Positions 1 to 7,702 are shown, counted from the first letter of the stretch. The stretch: DNA of 64,000 nucleotides from Coprococcus_C hominis (GCF_020687505.1 NZ_JAJEQT010000009.1), one strand, 5' to 3'. Translations and numbers: made by a program. Notes: a model not told the origin generated them from the letters alone.

Positions 1-210
1 GCAGTAAAAGCAGCAGCGAAGCAGGCGGATGTGACACCACCGGAAACAGCTGTCAAAACACCAGACCAAAGCAAGCCTGTTGACCAGACAACTCTGAAAA
101 GCCCAAAGACTGGCGATGCAGCATCTCCAGTTGTGTGGATGATAGTTCTACTTGCAACCGGAGTGATGGCAGGTGTACTTGTATGTTTGTCTGGAAGAAA
201 CGAAAATTAG
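1..210 (+). CDS. C-terminal end of a sortase-anchored surface protein (partial)
   Basis: An open frame enters from the left edge and stops at 210. The 69 visible residues show a Pro/Thr/Lys-rich linker, the sorting-like motif SPKTGDA, a hydrophobic span of about 20 residues (VVWMIVLLATGVMAGVLV) and a short tail ending RNEN. This is the usual layout of a cell-wall sorting signal, although the motif is PKTGD rather than a full LPXTG and the tail is weakly charged. The extracellular part lies outside the window, so its role cannot be stated. A strong terminator follows 20 bp later, so this gene ends its transcription unit. Confidence 0.8.
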   Translation, partial: AVKAAAKQADVTPPETAVKTPDQSKPVDQTTLKSPKTGDAASPVVWMIVLLATGVMAGVLVCLSGRNEN

Positions 211-229
211 AAATAACAAATAAATTTGC

Positions 230-270
230 AAAAAACCATGGTAAAGCGGTGCTTTCTACCATGGTTTTTT
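230..270 (+). terminator. Rho-independent terminator after the surface protein
   Basis: The arms AAAACCATGGTA and TACCATGGTTTT enclose a short loop and are followed by a T run. The A run on the other side would let it also work for the leftward LacI fragment, so it may be bidirectional. Confidence 0.8.
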
Positions 271-281
271 AATGTGATGTT

Positions 282-468
282 TCTCTTATCAATCTGCTGC
301 CTGATGGTTGAGATAGGGATAATTGCCTCAGATGCAATTGGCGAATCGTCAAAACCGACAATGCGGTATTCATCAGGAAGAAATCTGTATTTTCGCATAA
401 TAAGGTTTAAGAGTATATTGGCATGTGTGTCATTTGCCATAAATATTCCCTTTCTTAAGCCGGAATAA
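282..468 (-). pseudogene. LacI-family regulator fragment (C-terminal sugar-binding domain piece)
   Basis: Read leftward, this stretch encodes GIFMANDTHANILLNL, then PDEYRIVGFDDSPIA and ISTIRQQIDK. These match the effector-binding core of LacI/GalR regulators (the ANDxxA, VGFDD and TTIRQ blocks). The helix-turn-helix and first lobe are missing on the right and the last C-terminal helices on the left. The right edge abuts a fragment of an ABC ATPase on the other strand, near 465-469. The piece is best read as the remains of a sucrose-locus repressor after a deletion; no complete regulator for scrBK is left in the window. Confidence 0.75.
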
Positions 469-729
469 TCAAACCTGGACGCGAAATTAAGAGTCAGCAT
501 GAGAAATGAGATCAGTAAGCTTCACAGAAAACTAGGAAGTACAACGATTTATGTCACACATGACCAGGTGGAAGCCTTGACTATGGCAGACCGGATTGTT
601 ATTATGAAAGCCGGTGTGGTACAGCAGGTTGGAAAACCGATGGAATTATATGATCATCCGGTCAATAAGTTTGTTGCTGGATTCATTGGATCACCGCAAA
701 TGAATTTCTATGATGTTACAATCGGTTGA
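469..729 (+). pseudogene. MsmK/UgpC-type sugar ABC transporter ATPase fragment
   Basis: The frame begins without a start codon at SNLDAKLRVSMR (D-loop region) and continues through YVTHDQVEALTMADRIV (H-loop) to AGFIGSPQMNF, then stops at VTIG. Full family members have about 360-370 residues. Walker A, the Q-loop and the signature motif are missing in front, and nearly all of the TOBE region is missing behind. It therefore cannot bind ATP. An internal ATG at 499 could still be translated, giving 76 residues. It sits directly upstream of scrB and probably marks a lost sucrose ABC importer operon. Confidence 0.8.
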
Positions 730-747
730 ATTATAGGAGGACTTTGA

Positions 748-2202
748 ATGAATAAATTAATGAAAGCGGAAGAGTTTGTAAATGTTCATAGAGTCAAAAA
801 AGAACAATTCCCAGCGTTTCATGTAACACCGCCGTGTGGGTGGATGAATGACCCAAATGGTTTTTCTTCTTATCATGGAAAAATTCATTTGTTCTATCAG
901 TTTCATCCATATAATGAGGCGTGGGGACCGATGCATTGGGGACATTCGGAGACAACAGATTTTGTAAAATGGACTGAACTTCCCATCGCACTTGCACCAG
1001 ACCAAAGTTACGATGATGCAGGGTGTTTCTCAGGATCTGCCATTGAGACAGAAAAAGGACATCTGCTTGTATATACCGGTGTGACAGAGCAGGAAGAAAA
1101 TGGAGTAAAAAACGTATATCAGAACCAATGCCTTGCGATTGGAAACGGAAAAACATATACTAAGCTTGCGCAAAATCCGGTTGTAACAGGAGATATGATG
1201 CCGGAACATTTCAGCCGGGAACATTTCCGGGATCCGAAGATCTGGAAAGAGGAAGATGGCTATTATATGGTTGTTGGAAATAAGACGGATGATGGAAAAC
1301 CGCATGTTGTTTTGTTCCATTCAGAGGACGCAATTAGCTGGGAGTATGTGTCAGTGCTTGCAAAAGACGATACCGGTATGCTTGGAACGATGTGGGAGTG
1401 TCCGGATTTCTTCTGCCTGGATGGTGCATATGTATTAATTACATCTCCGCAGAATCTAAGTGCGGATGAAGAATTTCATAATGGAAACAATTCGGTTTAT
1501 TATATGGGAAGCTATGATAAAAACCAGCATATATTCCATTATGACGCAGTTTACTCGCTTGATGACGGATTGGATTTTTACGCACCGCAGACGATGCTTG
1601 CGGACGATGGAAGAAGAATTATGATTGCATGGATGCAGTCATGGGATTCGAATATCCGTCCCGAAGGTCAGAAATGGTCCGGCATGATGATATTACCGAG
1701 GGAACTCAAGGTAAAAGATGGAAAGATTCTGCAAAGCCCGGTGCGTGAAATCGAAAACTATCATAGAAATGGTGTCAGGTATGAGAAGCAGGAAGTACAG
1801 GGAACATGCAGATTCGATGGTATTAAAGGACGTGTACTTGATATGACCGTGGAGATTGCCGGTGGCGATTTCAGGGAGTTTACAATCTCAGTCGCACAAA
1901 ATGAACAGTTCCACACAGACTTTTCTATACTACAGCATAAAAACAGGATAGAAATTGACCGGACATATTCCGGTATGGTACGTGATGTGAATGCAATCCG
2001 GAGAGTAAAAGTAAAATCACCTTGTAAAAAATGGAAGCTTCGTATAATCTTAGATAAGTATTCAATGGAAGTTTTTCTGAATGATGGACAACAGGTATTC
2101 AGTACAACATTTTATACATCGCTCGAAGCGGACCAGATCAGTTTTGTGTGCGATGGAAAAGCCATTGTAAATCTTGAAAAATATGATATTGTTGTGGCGT
2201 AG
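748..2202 (+). CDS. scrB: Sucrose-6-phosphate hydrolase / beta-fructofuranosidase, GH32
   Basis: A 484-residue cytoplasmic enzyme without signal peptide that splits sucrose or sucrose-6-phosphate into glucose (or its 6-phosphate) and fructose. GH32 motifs are clear: WMNDPNG at 32-38 with nucleophile Asp35, FRDP at 160-163 holding the transition-state Asp, and WECPD at 216-220 with acid/base Glu217. A five-bladed propeller is followed by the C-terminal beta-sandwich expected for the family. The ribosome site AGGAGG lies 7 bases before the ATG. scrK follows after 21 bp, so the two form an operon. No transporter or PTS component is left beside it, so whether the natural substrate is phosphorylated is open. 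Confidence 0.95.
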   Translation: MNKLMKAEEFVNVHRVKKEQFPAFHVTPPCGWMNDPNGFSSYHGKIHLFYQFHPYNEAWGPMHWGHSETTDFVKWTELPIALAPDQSYDDAGCFSGSAIETEKGHLLVYTGVTEQEENGVKNVYQNQCLAIGNGKTYTKLAQNPVVTGDMMPEHFSREHFRDPKIWKEEDGYYMVVGNKTDDGKPHVVLFHSEDAISWEYVSVLAKDDTGMLGTMWECPDFFCLDGAYVLITSPQNLSADEEFHNGNNSVYYMGSYDKNQHIFHYDAVYSLDDGLDFYAPQTMLADDGRRIMIAWMQSWDSNIRPEGQKWSGMMILPRELKVKDGKILQSPVREIENYHRNGVRYEKQEVQGTCRFDGIKGRVLDMTVEIAGGDFREFTISVAQNEQFHTDFSILQHKNRIEIDRTYSGMVRDVNAIRRVKVKSPCKKWKLRIILDKYSMEVFLNDGQQVFSTTFYTSLEADQISFVCDGKAIVNLEKYDIVVA

Positions 2203-2223
2203 AGTATGCAAGGAGGAACCGAT

Positions 2224-3186
2224 ATGAAAAAGTTTGATGTAACAGCACTTGGAGAATTGTTGGTAGATTTTACAGAAAATGGAATGAGTGCGCAGGGAAA
2301 TCCTCTGCTTGAAGCAAATCCGGGCGGTGCTCCGTGCAATGTACTTTCCATGTTGCAGAATCTTGGAAAAAAGACTGCATTTATTGGGAAAGTAGGAGCA
2401 GACATGTTTGGTACAATGTTGACGCAGGCGGTGAAAGACCAGGGAATCAATATAGATAATCTGGTGACAGATGATACTGTGCATACGACGCTTGCATTTG
2501 TACATACTGGTGTGGATGGTGATCGCGACTTTTCTTTTTACCGTAATCCTGGAGCAGATATGATGCTTAGGGAGGAAGAAATCCAGCAGGAGATTTTTGC
2601 TGATACAAAGATTTTTCATTTTGGAACGTTGTCAATGACGGATTTACGGATGGAGCAGGTAACGAAACATGCAGTGAAAAAAGCAAAAGAGCAGGGAGCT
2701 GTCATTTCCTTTGATCCGAATTTAAGACCGCCATTATGGAAAAAACTTGGAGACGCAGCTGATAAAATGTGGTATGGAATCAGTCAATGTGACATTCTGA
2801 AGATTTCGGATGATGAGATATCTTTCTTAACAGGTACTGCAGATATCGATCAGGGAATTGGGAAAATCATGGAGCAATATTGTCCGGCACTGATTTGTGC
2901 AACGATGGGAAAAGATGGAAGCAAGGCATATTACAAAGGAAAAAGTGTATATGCGGAACCGTTTTTACAGAAAAATACGATTGAAACAACCGGTGCTGGC
3001 GATACATTTATGGCATGTATCTTAAATACAGTACTTGACAAGGGAATCAATGGATTGTCTGAAAGTGATATGTATGAGATGCTCCGGTTTGCAAATGCAG
3101 CTGCTTCGATTATCACAACACGTAAGGGTGCTTTAAAGGTCATGCCACAGAATCAGGAAATCAGAGATATGTTACAAGAGGGATAA
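2224..3186 (+). CDS. scrK: Fructokinase, PfkB/ribokinase family
   Basis: A 320-residue kinase that phosphorylates the fructose released by ScrB. It carries the N-terminal PfkB signature region (NPGGAPCNV) and the C-terminal signature TTGAGDTFMA with catalytic Asp in GAGD. The start was placed at 2224 because AGGAGG at 2210-2215 precedes that ATG at the right distance; an ATG at 2206 would contain the ribosome site. It forms an operon with scrB. Fragments of an HPr-like gene and of a second fructokinase follow immediately, which points to past rearrangement at its 3' side. Confidence 0.94.
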   Translation: MKKFDVTALGELLVDFTENGMSAQGNPLLEANPGGAPCNVLSMLQNLGKKTAFIGKVGADMFGTMLTQAVKDQGINIDNLVTDDTVHTTLAFVHTGVDGDRDFSFYRNPGADMMLREEEIQQEIFADTKIFHFGTLSMTDLRMEQVTKHAVKKAKEQGAVISFDPNLRPPLWKKLGDAADKMWYGISQCDILKISDDEISFLTGTADIDQGIGKIMEQYCPALICATMGKDGSKAYYKGKSVYAEPFLQKNTIETTGAGDTFMACILNTVLDKGINGLSESDMYEMLRFANAAASIITTRKGALKVMPQNQEIRDMLQEG

Positions 3187-3188
3187 GT

Positions 3189-3329
3189 ATGCGTGAAATC
3201 GAAATTATGCTAAGCTCCATTGAGGATGTGAAGCATTTTGTACAGACAATCACCATGTTTGATGGCGAATTTGAATTAGTCAGCGGGAAATATATTGTGG
3301 ATGCAAAATATATTGAAAATCTCCGATGA
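3189..3329 (+). pseudogene. HPr-like protein, 3'-truncated
   Basis: A 46-codon frame starts 3 bases after the scrK stop with a usable ribosome site (AGAGGG). Its sequence MREIEIMLSSIEDVKHFV ... FELVSGKYIVDAK resembles the HPr-fold proteins of Lachnospiraceae that lack the phospho-histidine. Family members continue with a serine-containing SIMGI-type segment and end near 75-85 residues. Here the frame runs into YIENLR and a stop, exactly where fructokinase-like sequence begins in another frame. It is very probably a truncated remnant, though a short peptide could still be made. Confidence 0.6.
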
Positions 3330-3396
3330 TGAGATTACATTTGTTACGGGAAAAGACGTAGTGGAAGGAATATTAAAATATAAGAATGAATTATAG
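3310..3396 (+). pseudogene. Fragment of a second fructokinase (PfkB) gene
   Basis: In the frame beginning at 3310 the sequence reads ILKISDDEITFVTGKDVV and then EGILKYKNEL before a stop at 3394-3396. It mirrors ILKISDDEISFLTG inside the neighbouring scrK, with enough differences to be a diverged paralogue and not a recent copy. Only about 28 codons remain. The fragment overlaps the start of truA, so it now supplies the upstream region of that gene. Confidence 0.7.
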
Positions 3397-4150
3397 ATTG
3401 ACGATCAGCTACGATGGCACGCGCTATCATGGCTGGGAAAGTAAAAAAGAAGTGGATACGATTGAGGGAAAGTTGGAAGCGGTCTTCGCGAGGATGACGG
3501 AACAGGACGTGAAGATTCATGGTGCAGGAAGAACCGATGCAGGTGTGCATGCGATGGGCATGGTTGCAAACGGCTTCTTAGATACCACGCTTACGCCGGA
3601 AGAAATCAAAGCCTATGCGAATCATTATCTGCCGGATGATATCTGTATCCGGGAGGTTTCGGGTGTATCCGAGCGGTTCCATGCAAGACTTAATGCCAAA
3701 GGAAAGGTGTATCAGTATACCTGTTATATCGGGGACGAAAAGCCGGTATTTGAACGGCTGTATACATGGGTGTTGCCGGAATGGGTTACGAATGGGACAC
3801 CTGACCGGATGCCGGATATAGAAGCGATGCAAAAGGCAGCAGAATACCTGATTGGCACGCATGATTTCAAGAGCTTCTGTGGGAATAATAAGATGAAGAA
3901 ATCCACAGTGCGGACAATCTATGATATTACAATCGCAGAGGAAGAAGGATATCTGCGGATGACATTTCATGGAAATGGCTTCTTACAGAATATGGTCCGG
4001 ATACTGACCGGAACACTGCTTGAGGTTGGCTATGGACGGATGCACGCGGAAGATATGGAGACGGTACTTGCGTCACGGGACAGGCAGATGGCAGGTCCGA
4101 CAGCGCCGCCACATGGACTTATGCTTCTTGAAGTGGAATATGGAGTATAA
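3386..4150 (+). CDS. truA: tRNA pseudouridine(38-40) synthase TruA
   Basis: A 254-residue enzyme that makes pseudouridine at positions 38-40 of the tRNA anticodon arm. It shows YDGTRYHGW near the N-terminus and the catalytic motif GRTDAGVHA at 48-56 with nucleophile Asp51. The C-terminal segment GNGFLQNMVRILTG is also typical. Length is normal. The start ATG at 3386 is the only good one for the family N-terminus, but the ribosome site is poor (GGAAGG about 14 bases upstream). That region is made of fructokinase debris, so expression may have been rewired. Confidence 0.95.
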   Translation: MNYRLTISYDGTRYHGWESKKEVDTIEGKLEAVFARMTEQDVKIHGAGRTDAGVHAMGMVANGFLDTTLTPEEIKAYANHYLPDDICIREVSGVSERFHARLNAKGKVYQYTCYIGDEKPVFERLYTWVLPEWVTNGTPDRMPDIEAMQKAAEYLIGTHDFKSFCGNNKMKKSTVRTIYDITIAEEEGYLRMTFHGNGFLQNMVRILTGTLLEVGYGRMHAEDMETVLASRDRQMAGPTAPPHGLMLLEVEYGV

Positions 4151-4180
4151 TATTGAGGAATACGAAAGGAAGGATACGAG

Positions 4181-4408
4181 ATGTCAGGCTATTTGATCAA
4201 GGATACAACAAGAGAAGAACGTGAGCAGATTGTAGCAGAATCGCTCGGAAATATTGAGGCAACCTGTGATGGCTGTATGAGCGGCTTAGCGGAGATGTAT
4301 CAGGACTACATCGACGGGAAGAAGGAGCTGCGCGAGATTAATATGGAATTCAATGCCCGCTATGTGAAGGGCGAGGATATGCCACAGCGGAGCCGATGCC
4401 CGATGTAA
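4181..4408 (+). CDS. Small hypothetical protein with a CDGC motif
   Basis: A 75-residue soluble protein with a good ribosome site (AAAGGAAGG) 30 bp after truA, so probably co-transcribed. It is rich in acidic and basic residues, carries CDGC near residues 30-33 and ends in a single Cys (RSRCPM), which could bind metal or form a disulfide. The helical middle reads MSGLAEMYQDYIDGKKEL. I do not recognise a named family. A repeat copy and a terminator follow. Confidence 0.7.
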   Translation: MSGYLIKDTTREEREQIVAESLGNIEATCDGCMSGLAEMYQDYIDGKKELREINMEFNARYVKGEDMPQRSRCPM

Positions 4409-4420
4409 GAAAGAAAATCT

Positions 4421-4465
4421 ATATGAGACAGGGGACACTTTTCAGGACAAAAACAACGTCCCCAA
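4421..4465. repeat. 45-bp dispersed repeat, copy A
   Basis: This matches 5807-5851 with three mismatches over 45 bp. It begins ATATGAGACAGGGGACACT and ends AACAACGTCCCCAA. GGGGAC and GTCCCC inside it can pair across a loop of about 24 bases. It lies 13 bp after a stop codon and just before a terminator. Confidence 0.8.
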
Positions 4466-4466
4466 G

Positions 4467-4494
4467 ACCGGTGCAGAGATGTGCCGGTTTTTTC
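4467..4494 (+). terminator. Rho-independent terminator after the CDGC protein
   Basis: ACCGGTGC and GTGCCGGT form the stem (with two wobble pairs), followed by six T. The -35 box of the next promoter starts one base later. Confidence 0.7.
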
Positions 4495-4523
4495 TTGACA
4501 AGGAAAAATCAAAGTGATATGAT
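4495..4523 (+). promoter_or_regulatory. SigA-type promoter of the SPFH-RHH operon
   Basis: TTGACA at 4495-4500, a 17-bp spacer and TATGAT at 4518-4523. It follows directly on the terminator, so the SPFH gene starts its own transcript. Confidence 0.8.
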
Positions 4524-4537
4524 TTTGATATCAAAAT
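4522..4537. promoter_or_regulatory. 16-bp perfect palindrome, candidate operator
   Basis: ATTTTGATATCAAAAT is a perfect palindrome that overlaps the end of the -10 box and the transcription start of the SPFH operon. A second TGATAT stands at 4515-4520. Ribbon-helix-helix proteins bind such short symmetric sites, and the second gene of this operon encodes one, so autoregulation is the obvious guess. Confidence 0.55.
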
Positions 4538-4571
4538 AAGATATGCATCGATTCAAAGGGAGGAATTGGTT

Positions 4572-5609
4572 ATGGAAGAGAAAATTTATACTACGAAGCG
4601 AAAAGGTATGGCAGTATTGCTGACTGTTTTATTCGTTTATCTGATTGCAATTACAGGTACTGTATTTGGAGCTGTAAAGTATGAGGATTCCGCAGAAACA
4701 GGCTATCTGGTACTCATGGTTGTTTCCATCGTTGTGTTATCACTTGGATGGTTTCCACTGATTGGACTTCGGGTGTTGAAGCCACAGGAAGCATTGGTTT
4801 TGACGTTGTTCGGGAAGTATGTTGGTACAATCCGGGAAGCTGGTTTTTACTTCGTGAATCCATTTTGTACAGCCATCAATCCGGCAGCTGCTACAAAGCT
4901 GGCACAGAGTGGGGATATCCAGCAGACAGCAGCGAAGAGTGCATTTTCCATCTCTGCGGATGGTACATCTGTATCGGTCGATGGTTCTACATCAGGAAAG
5001 AAGATTTCATTAAAGGCGATGACACTGAGCAATGGCAGACAGAAGATCAACGACTGTCTCGGTAACCCGGTTGAGATCGGAATTGCAGTTATCTGGCGTG
5101 TAATGGATACAGCAAAGGCAGTTTTCAATGTCGATAACTATAAGGAATATTTATCCCTGCAGTGTGACAGTGCACTTCGTAATATCGTGCGTGTCTATCC
5201 GTATGATGTGGCACCGAATGTTGATACAACCGGTGACGGTGTAGCCGATGAAGGCAGTCTGCGTGGTTCCGCAGAGGTTGTAGCCGGAAGAATCCGTGAT
5301 GAGATCCAGAGCAAGGTCAATGAGGCAGGCCTTGAGATCGTGGAAGCAAGAATTACATATCTTGCATATGCACCGGAAATTGCATCTGTAATGTTGCAGC
5401 GGCAGCAGGCATCTGCTATTATAGATGCCAGAAAGATGATCGTAGACGGAGCGGTTGGAATGGTAGAAATGGCGTTAGAAGAATTAAACAAAAAACAGGT
5501 CGTTGACTTGGACGAGGAGCGAAAGGCAGCTATGGTTTCAAATCTTTTGGTAGTTTTGTGCGGCAACCATGATGCGCAGCCAATCGTGAACTCAGGAAGC
5601 TTATACTAG
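4572..5609 (+). CDS. SPFH/Band 7 domain membrane protein
   Basis: A 345-residue protein with two N-terminal membrane helices (about 13-33 and 44-65) followed by an SPFH core (LKPQEALVLTLFGKYVGTIREAGFYFVNPF) and a helical C-terminal part. SPFH proteins form membrane-bound ring or raft-like scaffolds. The insert between residues about 105 and 155 is rich in Ser, Thr and Ala. The ATG at 4572 was preferred over an in-frame TTG at 4566 because GGGAGG sits 8 bases before it. The next gene begins on the base after the stop codon, so the two are translationally coupled. The function of the pair is not known to me. Confidence 0.85.
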   Translation: MEEKIYTTKRKGMAVLLTVLFVYLIAITGTVFGAVKYEDSAETGYLVLMVVSIVVLSLGWFPLIGLRVLKPQEALVLTLFGKYVGTIREAGFYFVNPFCTAINPAAATKLAQSGDIQQTAAKSAFSISADGTSVSVDGSTSGKKISLKAMTLSNGRQKINDCLGNPVEIGIAVIWRVMDTAKAVFNVDNYKEYLSLQCDSALRNIVRVYPYDVAPNVDTTGDGVADEGSLRGSAEVVAGRIRDEIQSKVNEAGLEIVEARITYLAYAPEIASVMLQRQQASAIIDARKMIVDGAVGMVEMALEELNKKQVVDLDEERKAAMVSNLLVVLCGNHDAQPIVNSGSLY

Positions 5610-5807
5610 ATGGCAGCGAAAAAACAGATTCCGCTCCGCTTATCGGAAAAACTGTATGCCGATATTGCCGCATGGGCAGAAGATGACTTTCGATCCGTCA
5701 ACGGACAGATCGAATATCTCCTATCCGAGTGCGTGAGACAACGGAAGAAAGATGGAAAATATGTCTCCGAGGAGATTGATGTTCCACCGGAACTGGATAT
5801 CAAATGA
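5610..5807 (+). CDS. Ribbon-helix-helix (Arc-like) small protein
   Basis: A 65-residue protein. The N-terminus KKQIPLRLSEKLYADIAAWAEDDFRSVNGQIEYLL fits the Arc/MetJ ribbon-helix-helix fold: a beta strand with alternating residues (IPLRLS), then two helices separated by a turn (SVN). The tail is acidic. The ATG directly follows the SPFH stop. Such a protein is expected to bind DNA as a dimer; the palindrome at 4522-4537 in the operon promoter is the obvious target. It resembles antitoxin-type regulators, but no toxin gene is adjacent. The stop codon overlaps the second copy of the 45-bp repeat. Confidence 0.8.
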   Translation: MAAKKQIPLRLSEKLYADIAAWAEDDFRSVNGQIEYLLSECVRQRKKDGKYVSEEIDVPPELDIK

Positions 5808-5878
5808 TATGAGACAGGGGACACTCTTCGGAACAAAAACAACGTCCCCAATATGCCCCAAACAACGTCCCCAAGGTA
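5807..5878. repeat. 45-bp dispersed repeat, copy B with a partial second unit
   Basis: 5807-5851 matches copy A (4421-4465) with three mismatches. It is followed by an extra partial unit reading CCCCAAACAACGTCCCCAAG, so AACAACGTCCCCAA occurs twice. The element separates the RHH gene from the DUF1648 gene, and with copy A it brackets the SPFH-RHH pair in direct orientation. Confidence 0.8.
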
Positions 5879-5891
5879 AGGAGGAATTGAG

Positions 5892-6368
5892 ATGAAAAAC
5901 CACATTACACTCAAGCAGAAGATTGTTGAGATACTCGCCTATGTTTTGATGTGGGCATCGATTGTGATTGGAATTATATGGTCTGCAAAGCTGCCGAAGG
6001 AAGTGGCAACACACTTTGACGCGGCTGGAAATGCAGATGGATATGGATCTCCGTATTCCTTTCTGTTTTTACCAATTATTATGCTGATTAGCTGTGGCAT
6101 CAGCAGTCTGGTTTTACATTTTATGCCACCCGATCTGTGGAGCATGCCAGTGAAAGTAAAACCGGAACATGCGGTGCGTGTGTATAGAGACGTTGTCTGG
6201 ATGATGGTGGGGATGGAATTTTGTTTTGGTGTATTTACGCTCTATAGCACGATAACCTCCTACATGCAGAAGATGGATGGCATGCTTGCAGCAACGTTTA
6301 TATTCCTGGCAGTTTTATTTGGAATTATTATATGGTGTATTGTCGCCTGTGTGCGGCATAACCGGTAG
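5892..6368 (+). CDS. DUF1648-domain membrane protein
   Basis: A 158-residue membrane protein with about four hydrophobic segments. After the first helix it has LPKEVATHFDAAGNADGYGSP, the signature of DUF1648, a domain also found at the N-terminus of SdpI-type immunity proteins. The ribosome site AAGGAGG is good. It stands alone between the repeat copy and a 138-bp gap. Without an SdpC-like toxin nearby no immunity role can be claimed. Confidence 0.8.
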   Translation: MKNHITLKQKIVEILAYVLMWASIVIGIIWSAKLPKEVATHFDAAGNADGYGSPYSFLFLPIIMLISCGISSLVLHFMPPDLWSMPVKVKPEHAVRVYRDVVWMMVGMEFCFGVFTLYSTITSYMQKMDGMLAATFIFLAVLFGIIIWCIVACVRHNR

Positions 6369-6506
6369 TGTTTAACGAAAACTTAACATGAGAATTACAC
6401 AGTACAGATAGATTCGAAACGGAATAGCTGATACTTTATAGATAAGATCACATAGTTTATGTAGAACGATGTATGGTTTTATTGATAACCGGAATTGGAG
6501 AATTCG

Positions 6507-7673
6507 ATGAGTCAGAAGCGGTTTCGAACAGGACATCTGAATGATATAGTAAAGCAGGAGCATCGTACATGGTTGATTTTTCCAATCATCATGGGGGTGC
6601 TCCTGTTTCGTTATGGATGGGAAATTTTCGCTGTGTCCAAGACACAGATGATGCTTTCGAATGCACTGGGATTTTTAGTAATCATATTTCTGATTGCACT
6701 GGTGTTTGGCTGTATTCCTTTTTATATTCGTAGGGCAAAACTGCTTGGTGCAAAGAAAGAATTGCTTTCGAATTGTACCTTTGTGACGATGCAGGATCTT
6801 GATTATTACCGGGATAAACTTACCGGACTGACACCGGGAGAAATCAGTTTACTGGAAGATTTGCAGATTGAGGAAGAAAAGGATCTCAGTGCATATATCC
6901 TCTGGTATGAGCATCTCGGATTGATCCGGGAAACGGAAGATGGGTACATACAGGGAAATCCAAAGCCGGGGGAGAATGAGAAATTGCGGGAGAGTGACTA
7001 CTTTCTGATTGACAAGCTTCTGGAAGGAACGTCGAAGAAGCATCTGCAGGAATGGAAAGAACAGATGATGGCAGAAGCAGTAGCAGATGGTTTTCTGAAG
7101 AAACGAAGCGGAATCCTTCCATCTGCGATTGACCGCCATGCGAAGAAGATTGCTTTTTTGTGGGTGATACTTTTGATTGCCTGTATATTCCTGATTGCAT
7201 CCGGCACAATGGAGCCGGCGATGCAGGAAGCATATGGGAATATCGCATTCCCGTTGTCGGACCAGGTATTCTGGTTTGGCAGGAAATTGAACTGGATGCT
7301 TGCCTGCATGAATACGATAAGTGGAAAGGCAAATGAGGTCGAGCTGATCCTTCGTACACCACAGCTGCTTTCAACGATGGCATTATGTTTTATGGTGTTT
7401 GCGCTTTTCTTTTTGCTGTTACTGGTACCGTTTTTATATCTGAAAATGCGGAGCAGCCAGATGTTAGAGCGTGCAGATTATGTGCGGACAGCGCGTGGAA
7501 ATGAATATGCGGAATATATCTGGGGCATGAAGAATTTTATTCACGATTATTCGTATCTGAATGAGGCGGAGAAGGATGCGCTTGCACTGTGGGATGATTA
7601 TCTGATCTATGCGGTTTTGCTGGAGGAAAATACGCAGATACAAAAAGAGATCATGGCGCGGATGAAACAGTAA
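6507..7673 (+). CDS. DUF2207-like membrane protein
   Basis: A 388-residue membrane protein with helices near the N-terminus (two), in the middle (about 215-235) and around 290-315. The central part (LTPGEISLLEDL ... GLIRETEDGY) and the end (MKNFIHDYSYLNEAEKDALALWDDYLIYAVLL) resemble the C-terminal half of DUF2207 proteins. The large extracellular N-terminal domain of that family is absent. The ATG at 6507 has GGAG six bases upstream and was chosen over TTG 6495. lemA follows 29 bp later; DUF2207 and LemA genes are often paired, which supports the call. Confidence 0.7.
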   Translation: MSQKRFRTGHLNDIVKQEHRTWLIFPIIMGVLLFRYGWEIFAVSKTQMMLSNALGFLVIIFLIALVFGCIPFYIRRAKLLGAKKELLSNCTFVTMQDLDYYRDKLTGLTPGEISLLEDLQIEEEKDLSAYILWYEHLGLIRETEDGYIQGNPKPGENEKLRESDYFLIDKLLEGTSKKHLQEWKEQMMAEAVADGFLKKRSGILPSAIDRHAKKIAFLWVILLIACIFLIASGTMEPAMQEAYGNIAFPLSDQVFWFGRKLNWMLACMNTISGKANEVELILRTPQLLSTMALCFMVFALFFLLLLVPFLYLKMRSSQMLERADYVRTARGNEYAEYIWGMKNFIHDYSYLNEAEKDALALWDDYLIYAVLLEENTQIQKEIMARMKQ

Positions 7674-7702
7674 AAATAGAGGAAAGAAAGGAAGAAAATA
7701 AA

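Noticed and set aside
5610..5807. Toxin-antitoxin module
   Set aside because: The RHH protein resembles antitoxins, but the coupled gene is an SPFH membrane protein and no toxin frame is adjacent.
5892..6368. SdpI-type immunity protein
   Set aside because: Only the DUF1648 part is present and no SdpC-like toxin or SdpR regulator is nearby.
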